From positions 82,749 through 146,748 of the forward strand of contig NZ_BAAALT010000009.1 in the NCBI RefSeq assembly GCF_039528515.1: 64,000 bases of DNA, in the 5' to 3' direction. How positions within the stretch are numbered: position 1 is the first letter of the stretch; every line of letters begins with the position of its first letter. Below are positions 34,077 to 41,774 of this stretch, piece after piece. Position numbers and translations under genes: made by a program. This stretch comes from Luedemannella flava (lineage in GTDB: Bacteria > Actinomycetota > Actinomycetes > Mycobacteriales > Micromonosporaceae). The notes beneath the pieces were generated by a model. That model did no database searches and had not been told where the DNA came from. It worked only from the letters and a program-made list of their open reading frames with translations.

Positions 34077-34167
34077 GGAGGCTTCGCCTAGTACGGTCTA
34101 TGGCGCCGCACTGCTAATGCGGTTGGGGTCTTAAAGCCCCTCCCGGGTTCGAATCCCGGAGCCTCCG
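34077..34167 (+). tRNA. tRNA-Ser (GCU)
   Basis: A 91-base class II tRNA. Acceptor GGAGGCT pairs with AGCCTCC, anticodon loop CTGCTAA with anticodon GCT at 34113-34115, long variable arm, T-loop GGTTCGAATCC. No encoded CCA. 35 bases before tRNA-Arg. Confidence 0.97.
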
Positions 34168-34202
34168 CGCTGAACCCGGTATGTACACTGGGCCAGGCAC
34201 CT

Positions 34203-34275
34203 GCGCCCGTAGCTCAACGGATAGAGCATCTGACTACGGATCAGAAGGTTAGGGGTTCGAGTCCCTTCGGGCGCG
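34203..34275 (+). tRNA. tRNA-Arg (ACG), integration target
   Basis: A 73-base tRNA. Acceptor GCGCCCG pairs with CGGGCGC, anticodon loop CTACGGA with anticodon ACG at 34236-34238 (read as ICG), T-loop GGTTCGAGTCC. Its 3' end (from 34248) is repeated at 38164-38197, marking an integration site. A strong hairpin (34281-34326) follows. Confidence 0.97.
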
Positions 34276-34281
34276 CAGTAC
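34248..34281 (+). repeat. att direct repeat, left copy (tRNA-Arg 3' end)
   Basis: A 34-base direct repeat with 38164-38197, differing at one position (TTCGA here, TTCCA there). It covers the T-arm and acceptor end of tRNA-Arg and runs a few bases past it, the classic position of attL for tRNA-targeting integrases. Confidence 0.8.
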
Positions 34282-34326
34282 AGATCAGGGCTTGACCAGT
34301 GGAAACGCGGGTCAGGCCCTGATCTG
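34281..34326 (+). terminator. terminator hairpin after tRNA-Arg
   Basis: CAGATCAGGGCTTGACC (34281-34297) pairs with GGTCAGGCCCTGATCTG (34310-34326), one G-T type mismatch, followed by TTTC. It terminates tRNA-Arg. The right att copy is followed by a different hairpin. Confidence 0.7.
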
Positions 34327-34688
34327 TTTCCGGGCTCGTGGATCTCCGGGTGCTCCGTTGGTGCTCGTCCGACGCGGATGGGTCCTGCCTTGCCGTGTCC
34401 CGTGAGCGTTGGTTGGTACGAGTCTCGGGTTATCCACTGCCTGTGGATAGAACATGTGTACGACGGGAGTCCGGTCCTGTCTTAGCTGGGCCTTGGTTTG
34501 CCACCCGGCCGCCATACCCACAGGGCTGGATAGCCGCCCGAACGTAACCCGATCTGCGCACTCCGACCTGAGTGGAACCGTGACCCACGGTCTGGAGGCC
34601 GGTGAACGGGCTGGCCCTCGGCAACCTGGCACCCCTGCTATGGGCCATCGGCCACGAGGACGATCCCATCTTCCACCGTGGTGACTGT
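34327..34688. other. gene-less stretch inside the tRNA-Arg island
   Basis: About 360 bases with lower GC and no frame that looks coding on either strand: codon positions show no G/C bias and no motif is recognised. It is flanked by the tRNA-Arg terminator and the left end of the IS element. I see nothing further in it. Confidence 0.4.
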
Positions 34689-35784
34689 TGAGAGGGCATT
34701 TGATGACAGCGTTTCAGTGTATTTCCGACTCGTGAGGTGGGTTGTTTGTCTGCCTCACCCGATACGGGACGATTAGATCATATAATACTGTCTATGATCG
34801 TGTCTGGATTGGCGCGGATATCTACCCTGGATTCCGTCTGACGTAGACATCGTCCGGAAACTCCGCTTCCACCGTCTGCGACGCCCGCTGTTGCGTCCAT
34901 AGTAGAGCTTCGGCATGACGATTCGCCGCGCTTACCCCAGCGACATCTCCGACGTCCGGTGGGCGCTGATTGAGCCGACACTTCGCTCCTGGCAACAGGC
35001 ACGCATCGACCGGCGCCCGACCGGCGAACCCGCCCGCACGGACGTCCGGGAAATCTTCAACGCGATCCTGTACGTGAACCGGACCGGCATCGCGTGGAAG
35101 TACCTACCCCACGACTTCCCGCCACACTCCACTGTGTACTACTACTATGCGGCCTGGCGCGACGAGGGCGTCTTCGCCCAGCTCAACTACGACCTCACCG
35201 GCCTGGCCCGGGTCAAGGCCACATGAGCCGCCGAACCGACCGCGGCCGTCATCGACACGCAGAGCGTGAAGACCTCCACCAACCCACCAACAACCACCCA
35301 GGGCACCGACGCCGCCAAGAAGATCGTCGGCCGCAAGCGCGGCATCGCGACCGACGCCCTCGGCCTCCTCCTCGCTGTGATCGTCATCGCCGCCTCCACC
35401 CCCGAGAACACCGCCGGAGTCCAGGTCCTGGACCGGGCCACGGCGCTGCACCCCACGATTACCAAGACCTGGGTGGACGCCGGGTTCAAGAACAAGTTCG
35501 TCGAGCACGCCGCCACCCTGGGCGTCGACGCCGAGGTCGTCCCGAGAAAAGCCGAGGCCAAGGGCTTCCATGTGGTCAAACGACGATGGGTGGTGGAGAG
35601 GACGCTGGGCTGGCTGATGCTGCACCGCAGGCTCGTTCGCGACTACGAGACACTGCCCACCAGCTCCGAAGCGATGATTCACATTGCGATGATCGACAAC
35701 GTCAGCAAACGGATAACCGGCGAAGCCACCCCAACCTGGCGAGACACCTACTAGCACAAAAGGTGTAAATCAAACGCCCTCTCA
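34689..35784 (+). mobile_element. IS5-like insertion sequence, inactive
   Basis: About 1.1 kb bounded by imperfect inverted repeats 34689-34706 (TGAGAGGGCATTTGATGA) and 35767-35784 (reverse complement TGAGAGGGCGTTTGATTT), matching at 15 of 18 positions. It carries one DDE transposase broken by an in-frame TGA. No clear target-site duplication is visible. The right end supplies the stop codon of a DUF1877 gene. Confidence 0.8.
34915..35754 (+). pseudogene. IS5 family transposase with in-frame stop
   Basis: The single frame reads through 279 codons but has TGA at 35224-35226. The first part (MTIRRAYPSDISDVRWALIEP and FNAILYVNRTGIAWKYLPHDFPP) is the DUF4096-type N-terminal domain. The second part has the DDE residues: AAVIDTQSVKTS (first Asp), TWVDAGFKNKF (second Asp) and RRWVVERTLGWLMLHRRL (Glu with the Y/R-x-x-R helix nearby). 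The TGA lies where a CGA Arg codon would fit. This is a nonsense-killed transposase unless the stop is read through. Confidence 0.85.
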
Positions 35785-36282
35785 GATGATGGCGAGCAGT
35801 ACCGCCTGGCCGTTTGCCGCCGCAGTCCGGTAGAAACCGGCGCAGTTCGGCAAAGTGCGGCATCAGGTAGCCGTCCAGTTGGTCGGCTCCGGCGACCCAG
35901 TCCGGGTAGATGTCGGCGGTCATCATCGCGTCCGGATCAAACGTGGCGCGCAATGTCTCAGCGTCCAACGCCTCGAGCGCTGCGGCGATCGTCTTTACCG
36001 TCTCGACGTCAACCAGCCGCGGTGGACCGTAGCCGCCGTCTTCTCCGATCTCATCGCCGCCGAGGATCGCCGCGCCGGCCCAATCTCTGATCTCCCACGC
36101 GGTCCCAGTGAGCAGGTAATGCATGCCGTGCCAGGACTTGTCCAGGTCCAGATCGGGTTGGGGCATCTCACTGTCGTAGTCGTCGAGGTCGCCGTGGAGC
36201 AGGGGTGCGACAGTGGTCGGGTCATCGAGCACCGTTTCAGTTCGTCGGCCGACAGGCGACGTCCAATAAACGCCATGCCCAT
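35782..36282 (-). pseudogene. DUF1877 (YfbM-like) gene with two frameshifts, ending in the IS
   Basis: ATG 36282 (AAGGAAG upstream) begins MGMAFIGRRLSADELK, then the frame must shift near 36232 to give VLDDPTTVAPLLHGDLDDYD and the family core DKSWHGMHYLLTGTAWE and GGDEIGEDGGYGPPRLV. Near 35833 a second shift restores RFYRTAAANGQAVLLAII followed by TGA. That TGA is the first triplet of the IS right-end repeat, so the IS inserted at the very 3' end of the gene. One deletion and one insertion, each of one base, disrupt it. DUF1877 function is unknown. Confidence 0.7.
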
Positions 36283-36437
36283 GATCGTCTTCCTTTCCTG
36301 TGATCCATTCCTCGCGGGGTCGGCGGCGGCGGATCAACGCCTCCCGGGGTGTCGGCCTCGCGCCATTTCACTGCTACGCAAACGCGTCCAGCTCGCCAGC
36401 TGACCAACGATCGACCGCGCAACCGTAGGCTCGGCAA

Positions 36438-36836
36438 ATGCGGTACCTCACTCGACAGTTCGCCCTGGGAGCTTTGCGCCGCGGGAAAGGCATCGAACAG
36501 TTCCTCGGCGGCACCGAGGTCAATGGCGAGCGAGCTGTCCGGTGGGTGGCGATCAGTCCCATGAACGGGCAATACCGCATCTCGCTCCACACCGTGCAGG
36601 ACCTCGATGACGACCGGGCCGGCGACCTGTCCGAGTTCCTGTCGCTCGACCCCGCCGACGAGGTATACGTCGGGGAGGGCCGCGAACTGGGCACCAGCGT
36701 TGATGAGGAAGAAGCGATCCTGCTCGCCGAAAGATTCGCCAGCGCCGCTCCCGACCACTGGGTCAACTACGCAGTGGCCGGCGAGGACTATATGGACTAC
36801 ATCCGGAACCGCCGAGACACCGCTCAAGGGGCATAG
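36438..36836 (+). CDS. hypothetical protein of the island
   Basis: A 132-residue acidic protein (MRYLTRQFALGALRRGKGIEQFLGG). It has mixed strands and helices, one WVAISPMNGQYRISLHTVQD stretch and an acidic middle, with no signal peptide or transmembrane segment. I do not recognise it; its size, acidity and place in a mobile island would fit an immunity or antitoxin protein, but this is a guess. ATG 36438 has no strong ribosome binding site. Confidence 0.5.
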   Translation: MRYLTRQFALGALRRGKGIEQFLGGTEVNGERAVRWVAISPMNGQYRISLHTVQDLDDDRAGDLSEFLSLDPADEVYVGEGRELGTSVDEEEAILLAERFASAAPDHWVNYAVAGEDYMDYIRNRRDTAQGA

Positions 36837-37127
36837 CGACACCCGCAAGATCAATCACGGTTTTCGCGCCAGAACCGAGGTCCGGCACCGGATGTCTGAG
36901 GTTCGGCACCAGCGAATTCTCGCCGATCTCGATATTCGCCAGTTTGGACGCCACCCCCCAGTGAGACGGGAACGCCTGCCGTCAGCAAGCGCAGCGATCA
37001 CGCGTGGTGACGGGTGTCGGAGGTAGGACGTGCCCATGCGACGAATTTGCACAAGCGGTCGATTTACGCAGAGGGGTCAGCTTGAGGGCGACGCACGTTG
37101 GCGACGGGTCGAGTGTCGATGCATCGG
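36837..37127. other. gene-less stretch inside the island
   Basis: About 290 bases between the hypothetical gene and the PadR promoter. No coding frame with actinomycete codon bias is seen on either strand. Nothing else recognised. Confidence 0.35.
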
Positions 37128-37156
37128 TTGACGATACATATCATCTGACGTACGGT
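37128..37156 (+). promoter_or_regulatory. sigma-70-type promoter of padR remnant
   Basis: A -35 box TTGACG (37128-37133) and a -10 box TACGGT (37151-37156) are separated by 17 bases, 9 bases before the PadR ATG. The spacer contains ATACATATCAT, a likely PadR-type operator core. Confidence 0.5.
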
Positions 37157-37164
37157 CTGCTGTC

Positions 37165-37230
37165 ATGCAGGCATCGACGTTTCTGATCCTCGCGGCGTTG
37201 GCGAGGCAACCGCGCCATGGTTACGCGTGA
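37165..37230 (+). pseudogene. PadR family regulator, first 21 codons only
   Basis: ATG 37165 gives MQASTFLILAALARQPRHGYA then TGA. This is the exact N-terminus of PadR regulators (FLILAALA-x-x-PxHGYx), cut off inside the first helix-turn-helix. The DNA after it belongs to a membrane protein, so an internal deletion removed most of padR and the 5' part of its partner gene. Confidence 0.65.
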
Positions 37231-37736
37231 CCGCTAAACGCGACGGCCTCATCCTGTACGGCACCGTGAACGACTTCCTCGTCAACGAGTCCGGCGACGC
37301 CTGGGGCGGCGGCATCTACGGCCAACTGGTCGCCGAGCGAAGCGCCGCCTACCTGCCGCTGACCGTCGCGGGCGGGCTGCTCGGCGCACTGGCCGGATGG
37401 TTACTGACCGCCGCGCTCGCCTACCGGATCCGCTCCCTGCATTCAGGCTGGGGCCGACTGGCCGCGACATTCGCCGGCCTGGCCCTGACTGTCTCCGCAC
37501 CTGCGACATGGGCCATCACCGTCAACGCCGTCATGCTCGGCCAGCACCTCACCTACACCGGGCCGGTCTACACCCTTCACGCGGCACTACGGCCCGCATC
37601 ACACCTCGACGGTGTGCCGGCCTGGCTCACCCCCGGATGCACGATCGCGGCAGCGGCTACAGCCGCGATCGCCGTAGGCATACTCATCCTGGGCACCGGC
37701 CGGAAGAAACCAGGCGCCACCCTCCTGCCAAGCTGA
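37227..37736 (+). pseudogene. C-terminal part of a membrane protein fused behind truncated padR
   Basis: The frame from GTG 37227 encodes 169 residues with three hydrophobic segments (LPLTVAGGLLGALAGWLLTAALAY, LAATFAGLALTVSAPATWAI and CTIAAAATAAIAVGILILG) and an extracellular-type loop before the first. The first residues look like the middle of a longer protein. PadR genes are often followed by a membrane-protein gene, so this is probably the partner's remnant. A short protein might still be made from this GTG. Confidence 0.45.
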
Positions 37737-37793
37737 CCCGAAACGCTGACGCTGCCGAAGTTTGAGACCTCGGCCGCCAAGCCCACCACAACC

Positions 37794-38118
37794 TCAGTTG
37801 CCGCCGCCCTGCGTCTCGTGTAGGTCGCGGCCAGGCTCCTCGTTGTCCCCGAAACAGGTGAAGACCCCGGTCTGCTCATCGAGAACGTCGGGCCAGTCGG
37901 GGGTCGCGACCTGACGAGACCAGGACGGCTAGCCGGACCTCGCGCTTGCGCGGAGAACCCACGAACCGGAAGCCACCTTGGTTGCCGACGGGCAACAGGC
38001 GGGCGATGGGGTCGTCGCCCGAGTTTCCCGCGCGACCGCCGAGGTACGACCGGTCCACGGTGAGGTCGGCAACGACCAACTGGTCGAAGGGCACACCCGA
38101 CCGCGCGTCTGTGTTCAC
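37794..38118 (-). pseudogene. AspBHI-type modification-dependent restriction enzyme, N-terminal fragment
   Basis: From GTG 38118 the product starts MNTDARSGVPFDQLVVADL and continues VDRSYLGGRAGNSGDDPIA, LLPVGNQGGFRFVGS and LVSSGRDP. An extra C in the run at 37899-37903 breaks the frame; correcting it yields DPDWPDVLDEQTGVFTCFGDN followed by EPGRDLHETQGGGN, then TGA. This matches the RE_AspBHI_N domain of 5-methylcytosine-dependent (type IV-like) enzymes. The catalytic C-terminal part is missing, so it is a dead remnant next to the right att repeat. Confidence 0.6.
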
Positions 38119-38163
38119 CAGCCCAACCTACGAGATCGGTCCGACCTCCCGACGGATCCGAAC

Positions 38164-38197
38164 GTTAGGGGTTCCAGTCCCTTCGGGCGCGCAGTAC
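38164..38197 (+). repeat. att direct repeat, right copy (tRNA-Arg 3' fragment)
   Basis: Matches 34248-34281 at 33 of 34 bases. Only the T-arm and 3' acceptor half of tRNA-Arg are present, so it is not a tRNA gene. It marks the right end of the integrated island of about 3.9 kb. Confidence 0.8.
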
Positions 38198-38199
38198 GG

Positions 38200-38231
38200 A
38201 AATGGCCTCCCACCGTGGTGGGAGGCCATTT
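38200..38231 (+). terminator. hairpin after right att repeat
   Basis: AAATGGCCTCCCACC (38200-38214) pairs perfectly with GGTGGGAGGCCATTT (38217-38231). It may be the original chromosomal terminator of tRNA-Arg before the island entered. The bases from here to 38461 hold no coding frame I can support. Confidence 0.65.
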
Positions 38232-38461
38232 CGCTTCCTGGTATCGGATCATCAGAATGGCTTCTGCTCACGTGGATTGCTCACGAGGCCCTCGGCTGAC
38301 GGCACCACCATAAGTGTTGCTATGCCGGTTCTGATCTACGTCCGCAGTGGAGTAGCGATCGGAGGCTCCGCGCGGCCTGGGCCTATTGCGCACGAGATCG
38401 TTAGCGGACAACGCCGGGATCGGCCACCTTCGCGAATGTGATGTCCAGCGTGCCTACATGA

Positions 38462-38498
38462 CTGTGGCGGGCTCGGTGTCACACCGAGCCCGCCACAG
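38462..38498 (-). terminator. terminator of the GH10-GH62 gene
   Basis: CTGTGGCGGGCTCGGTGT (38462-38479) pairs perfectly with ACACCGAGCCCGCCACAG (38481-38498) about 100 bases beyond the stop of the reverse-strand xylanase gene. Stretch 38499-38600 has no other feature. Confidence 0.75.
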
Positions 38499-38600
38499 CG
38501 GGTCTACCCGATCCTGATGGCCGCCGCGGACGCCTACCCGGTTCGGTTTGCGTCGCTCGGGGCCGTCAGGGACAGCCTCGGGCTTGCCTGTGTCATGCCG

Positions 38601-41012
38601 CTAGCGCTGCAGCGTCAGGACCCCCGGCCGGTAGGGCAGCAGACCGTAGTCGCCACCCGAGCTCGGGGAACGGCCCTGGTAGAGCAGCTGCAGGTTGCAC
38701 GCGTCGACCGTCTTGGTCTGGTCGGGGTTGTCGCGGACCAGGTCACCGTGACTGATGTCGTTGGTCCAGGTGGCACCGCTGTTGGCCTTGCCCGCGAACG
38801 GGTTGCCCTCCGACGTGGCCTGCGCCGTCCACGAACCGCTCAGGCTCGACGACGTGTACGAACGGAAGTAACGCCCGTTCGACCCGATCGACTCGACCAG
38901 CATCAGGTACTGGTTCTGGTTCTTGACCTTGTAGACCTCGACGCCTTCGAACAGGTTGTTGGTCGTGTCGGTCATGATCGTCGTGTACGAGGAACCGAAG
39001 TTGCCCGGGAAGTTCCCGATCGGCATGCTCGCCCGGTAGATCCGGCCGTTGTCACCGGCGAAGAANGAGTTGGAGATGCTGCCCGTGAACAGCGCCTGCG
39101 CCGAGGACCAGCCGTTGATGTTGGTCGGGTCACTCGACGTGCGGTAGGAGAACGCGCCGTTGCCACCCCACTGGTAGGTGAGCACCCAGATGTTCTTTGG
39201 CGCGAAGTAGAACAACGTCGGCGCCACAGCCGTGAACGGCAACGTGTTCTGGGTCGCCGAAGCCATGTCCGACCAGTTCGTGAACGGGGCGAAGCTCATC
39301 CCGCCCCACGACGTACCGAAGTCGTGCGACGTCCCGTACACCAGATTCCTGCCGTTGTGCTTCACCACCGTGAAGTCCTTCAACGACACCCAGCCCGACT
39401 TCGGGTTGGCCAACGAGCCCGTCGACGACCACCGGTAGGTCGACGGCAGCGCGCAGGTCTGCTGCGAGCCGGTCGTCGGTGCCGCGGTGGTCGGCGCCGC
39501 GGTCGTCGCCGGTGCCGATGTGGTGCCGCCGCTCCCATAGTGCCTGAACTGCTGGTTGCTCTGTCCGTTGCAGGCGTACATCTGCACCTGCGCCCCGTTG
39601 GACGTGCTCCAGACGTCCAGGCACTTGCCCGTCTGAACGCTGGTGATGGTGCCGTTGGAGTTGAGGTTCCACTGCTGGTTGGTCTGCCCGTTGCAGCTGT
39701 AGATCTGGACAGCCGCACCGTCGCCGGTGCCCGCCGCGTCCAGACATGTGTTGCTGAAGATCCTCAGCTGCTTGCTGGACGTGTAGGTCCAGGCCTGGTT
39801 CGACTGGTTGTTGCAGTCGTAGAGCTGCACCCTGGTGCCGTTGGTCGTCGTCGAGTTGGGCACGTCAATACAACGACCCGACTGGGACCCCTGGATCCGG
39901 CCGGTGCCGCCGGTGCCGCCGGTCGACGCGGCACCGCTGGTGGGTGCGGCACCGCTGGTGGGTGCGGCGCTGGTCGGCGTCGACGACACGGCGTTGAGGG
40001 CGTTGAGGACCGAGGTGTACGCGGCCTTCTTGTTGCCGTTGCCGTCGAAGAGCAGCGGGCTGGTGCTGCTGCCCAGCCAGGAGTCGCTGTCGCGCACGCC
40101 CCACACGGTGATGCCGACGCACTTCGGGACGGCGAGGCAGTCGTTGACGACGTTGGCGTAGGTGGTGGCTGAGCCGCCCTGGATGTCGAGCTCGGTGATC
40201 GCCACTTCCACGCCCAGCGCCGCGAAGCTCGACAGCGTGGTGCGGTAGCTGCTGTCGTACGGCGAGTTCGCGTTGAAGTGCGACTGGAAACCGACGCAGT
40301 CGATCGGCACGCCGCGGGACTTGAAGTCGCGGACCATGTTGTAGACGCCCTGCGTCTTGGCCCAGGACCAGATGTCGGTGTTGTAGTCGTTGTAGCAGAG
40401 TTTCGCGGCCGGGTCGGCGGCGCGCGCGGTACGGAACGCGACCTCGATCCAGTCGTTGCCGGTGCTCTGCAGGTTCGACGAGCGCCGTCCACCGCTGTTG
40501 CCGTCGGCGTAGGCCTCGTTCACCACGTCCCAGTAGGGGATCTTGCCTTTGTAGTGGCCCATCACCCCGTTGATGTGGTTGATCATCGCATTGCGCAGAC
40601 TCGAGCCGGACATGTTCTGCATCCAGGTCGGCTGTTGTGAGTGCCAGGCGAGGGTGTGGCCGCGTACCTTCTTGCCGTTCTGGGTGGCCCAGTTGTAGAT
40701 CGCGTCGCCGGCGGCGAAGTTGAACTGGTTCTGGTTGGGCTCGGTCGCGTTGATCTTCATCTCGTTCTCGGCCGTGATCATGTCGAACTCACGGTTCGCG
40801 ATCGTGGTGTAGGCCGAGTCGCCGAGCTTGCCCTGAGCGATCGCCGTGCCGAAGTAGCGGCCGGACTGGCCCGCTGCGGCAGCGAGTGTGCTGGCTGCCG
40901 CACTGGCCTGGGGAATGACCAGCGCCACGGCGCCCGTCACGGCAAGGGCCGCCGCGCCAGCGATCGCGATGGTCTTGAATCTGGGTTTTGGTGGACGGAT
41001 CGAGGGGGACAT
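38601..41012 (-). CDS. secreted GH10 xylanase - CBM13 - GH62 arabinofuranosidase
   Basis: About 803 residues, cutting the xylan backbone and removing arabinose side chains. ATG 41012 is chosen for its CAAGGAG site. Order: signal peptide (about 1-40), GH10 (about 45-340; acid/base Glu in WDVVNEAYADG near 162, nucleophile in ITELDIQG near 274), Pro/Thr/Ser linker, CBM13 ricin-type trefoil (about 370-500), second linker and GH62 (from about 520, DFTVVKHNGRNLVYGTSHDFG). An ambiguous base at 39066 falls in GH62 between TGSIS and FFAGDNG, where about 18-20 conserved residues including IDQTVIGD are expected but absent; the frame stays open. Secreted, probably induced by xylan. Confidence 0.95.
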   Translation of the reverse strand: MSPSIRPPKPRFKTIAIAGAAALAVTGAVALVIPQASAAASTLAAAAGQSGRYFGTAIAQGKLGDSAYTTIANREFDMITAENEMKINATEPNQNQFNFAAGDAIYNWATQNGKKVRGHTLAWHSQQPTWMQNMSGSSLRNAMINHINGVMGHYKGKIPYWDVVNEAYADGNSGGRRSSNLQSTGNDWIEVAFRTARAADPAAKLCYNDYNTDIWSWAKTQGVYNMVRDFKSRGVPIDCVGFQSHFNANSPYDSSYRTTLSSFAALGVEVAITELDIQGGSATTYANVVNDCLAVPKCVGITVWGVRDSDSWLGSSTSPLLFDGNGNKKAAYTSVLNALNAVSSTPTSAAPTSGAAPTSGAASTGGTGGTGRIQGSQSGRCIDVPNSTTTNGTRVQLYDCNNQSNQAWTYTSSKQLRIFSNTCLDAAGTGDGAAVQIYSCNGQTNQQWNLNSNGTITSVQTGKCLDVWSTSNGAQVQMYACNGQSNQQFRHYGSGGTTSAPATTAAPTTAAPTTGSQQTCALPSTYRWSSTGSLANPKSGWVSLKDFTVVKHNGRNLVYGTSHDFGTSWGGMSFAPFTNWSDMASATQNTLPFTAVAPTLFYFAPKNIWVLTYQWGGNGAFSYRTSSDPTNINGWSSAQALFTGSISNXFFAGDNGRIYRASMPIGNFPGNFGSSYTTIMTDTTNNLFEGVEVYKVKNQNQYLMLVESIGSNGRYFRSYTSSSLSGSWTAQATSEGNPFAGKANSGATWTNDISHGDLVRDNPDQTKTVDACNLQLLYQGRSPSSGGDYGLLPYRPGVLTLQR
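39066..39066. other. ambiguous base N, likely assembly gap in GH62
   Basis: The only N in the window. The codon is TCN (serine whichever base), but the protein jumps from ALFTGSISNS straight to FFAGDNG, skipping the conserved ID-x-x-x-IGD segment of GH62 enzymes. A collapsed gap or local misassembly is likely. Confidence 0.6.
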
Positions 41013-41021
41013 CCCGCTCCT

Positions 41022-41035
41022 TGTGAACGCTAACA
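41022..41035 (-). promoter_or_regulatory. LacI-type operator at GH10-GH62 start
   Basis: TGTGAACGCTAACA is an imperfect palindrome (10 of 14 positions symmetric) with central CG, typical of LacI-family sugar regulators. It touches the ribosome binding site, so a bound repressor would block transcription or translation entry of the xylanase gene. Confidence 0.55.
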
Positions 41036-41246
41036 TTGGTGGACATGGCTGTTGGCAGGCAGATGCCCGCCAGGAGCGCCCGGCAGCCGCCAGTGACGGG
41101 GTGGCCGTCACGGCACGACGTGGCCGGAAAGGCCATTCCGGCCGTCGAGCTGCGAGTGCGCTTGCTGAGCTGTTGGGCTGGGGGACGTGGGGTGTAGTGG
41201 CGCTTAACGATGCCAGGGTGGTCCGAAACTTGCAACCAGAACTCTC

Positions 41247-41257
41247 CGAAAGTTTTG
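41247..41257 (-). promoter_or_regulatory. near-consensus xylanase box
   Basis: CGAAAGTTTTG matches 10 of 11 positions of the CGAAAnTTTCG palindrome found before actinomycete xylanase genes. It lies about 235 bases upstream of the GH10-GH62 start. A weaker copy is at 41224-41234. Confidence 0.45.
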
Positions 41258-41763
41258 GGAACGTCTATCGGAGGTGCCGCTCAGGTCAGGCTGGCGTTCC
41301 GCTGCCGACCCGGAGCCGACAAATCGGTACGCCACGTCTCCGCATCGCCTTCAACAGCTGTTTTTCCGAGGCCCGAGATAGAGCAGTGAGCAACCAAAAC
41401 GTATTCACGTTCCTTGCTCCCGGCAGTTCCGCTTGTCGATGTTTCGGTGCTAACTGGCCAAGCCTCACTGGTAAGCGCGATCCGCGCTGGAGTGCTTGCC
41501 GAACGGTCGATCAGACGTTGCGAAAGGTTTCAGACACCAGTTGATCTAAGTCGGACACGCGTCCACAGAAATGGGTTCAAAAGACGATCAACTTTGAGCT
41601 CGGGGTCAGTCGAGTAATGGATTCGTCCACGATGAGCGCGGGCGGGACCTGACCAGGAAATCCAGGCACTGCAGCTGTGTTGTTCGGTTCATTCGTCGGT
41701 ATGTTCGGCCCCGCACGCCGCCGACAAGTGATGCACCGGGGCTTTCGCATCGGGCGCGGTGGC

Positions 41764-41774
41764 CGAAACTTTCG
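41764..41774. promoter_or_regulatory. perfect CGAAACTTTCG box, no gene nearby
   Basis: Identical to the box at 63529-63539 before the second GH10 gene, including the two following bases AT. It is about 750 bases upstream of the GH10-GH62 start. Confidence 0.5.

Noticed and set aside
38164..38197. Second tRNA-Arg gene
   Set aside because: Only the 3' half is present, with no acceptor 5' strand or anticodon arm; it is the att repeat.
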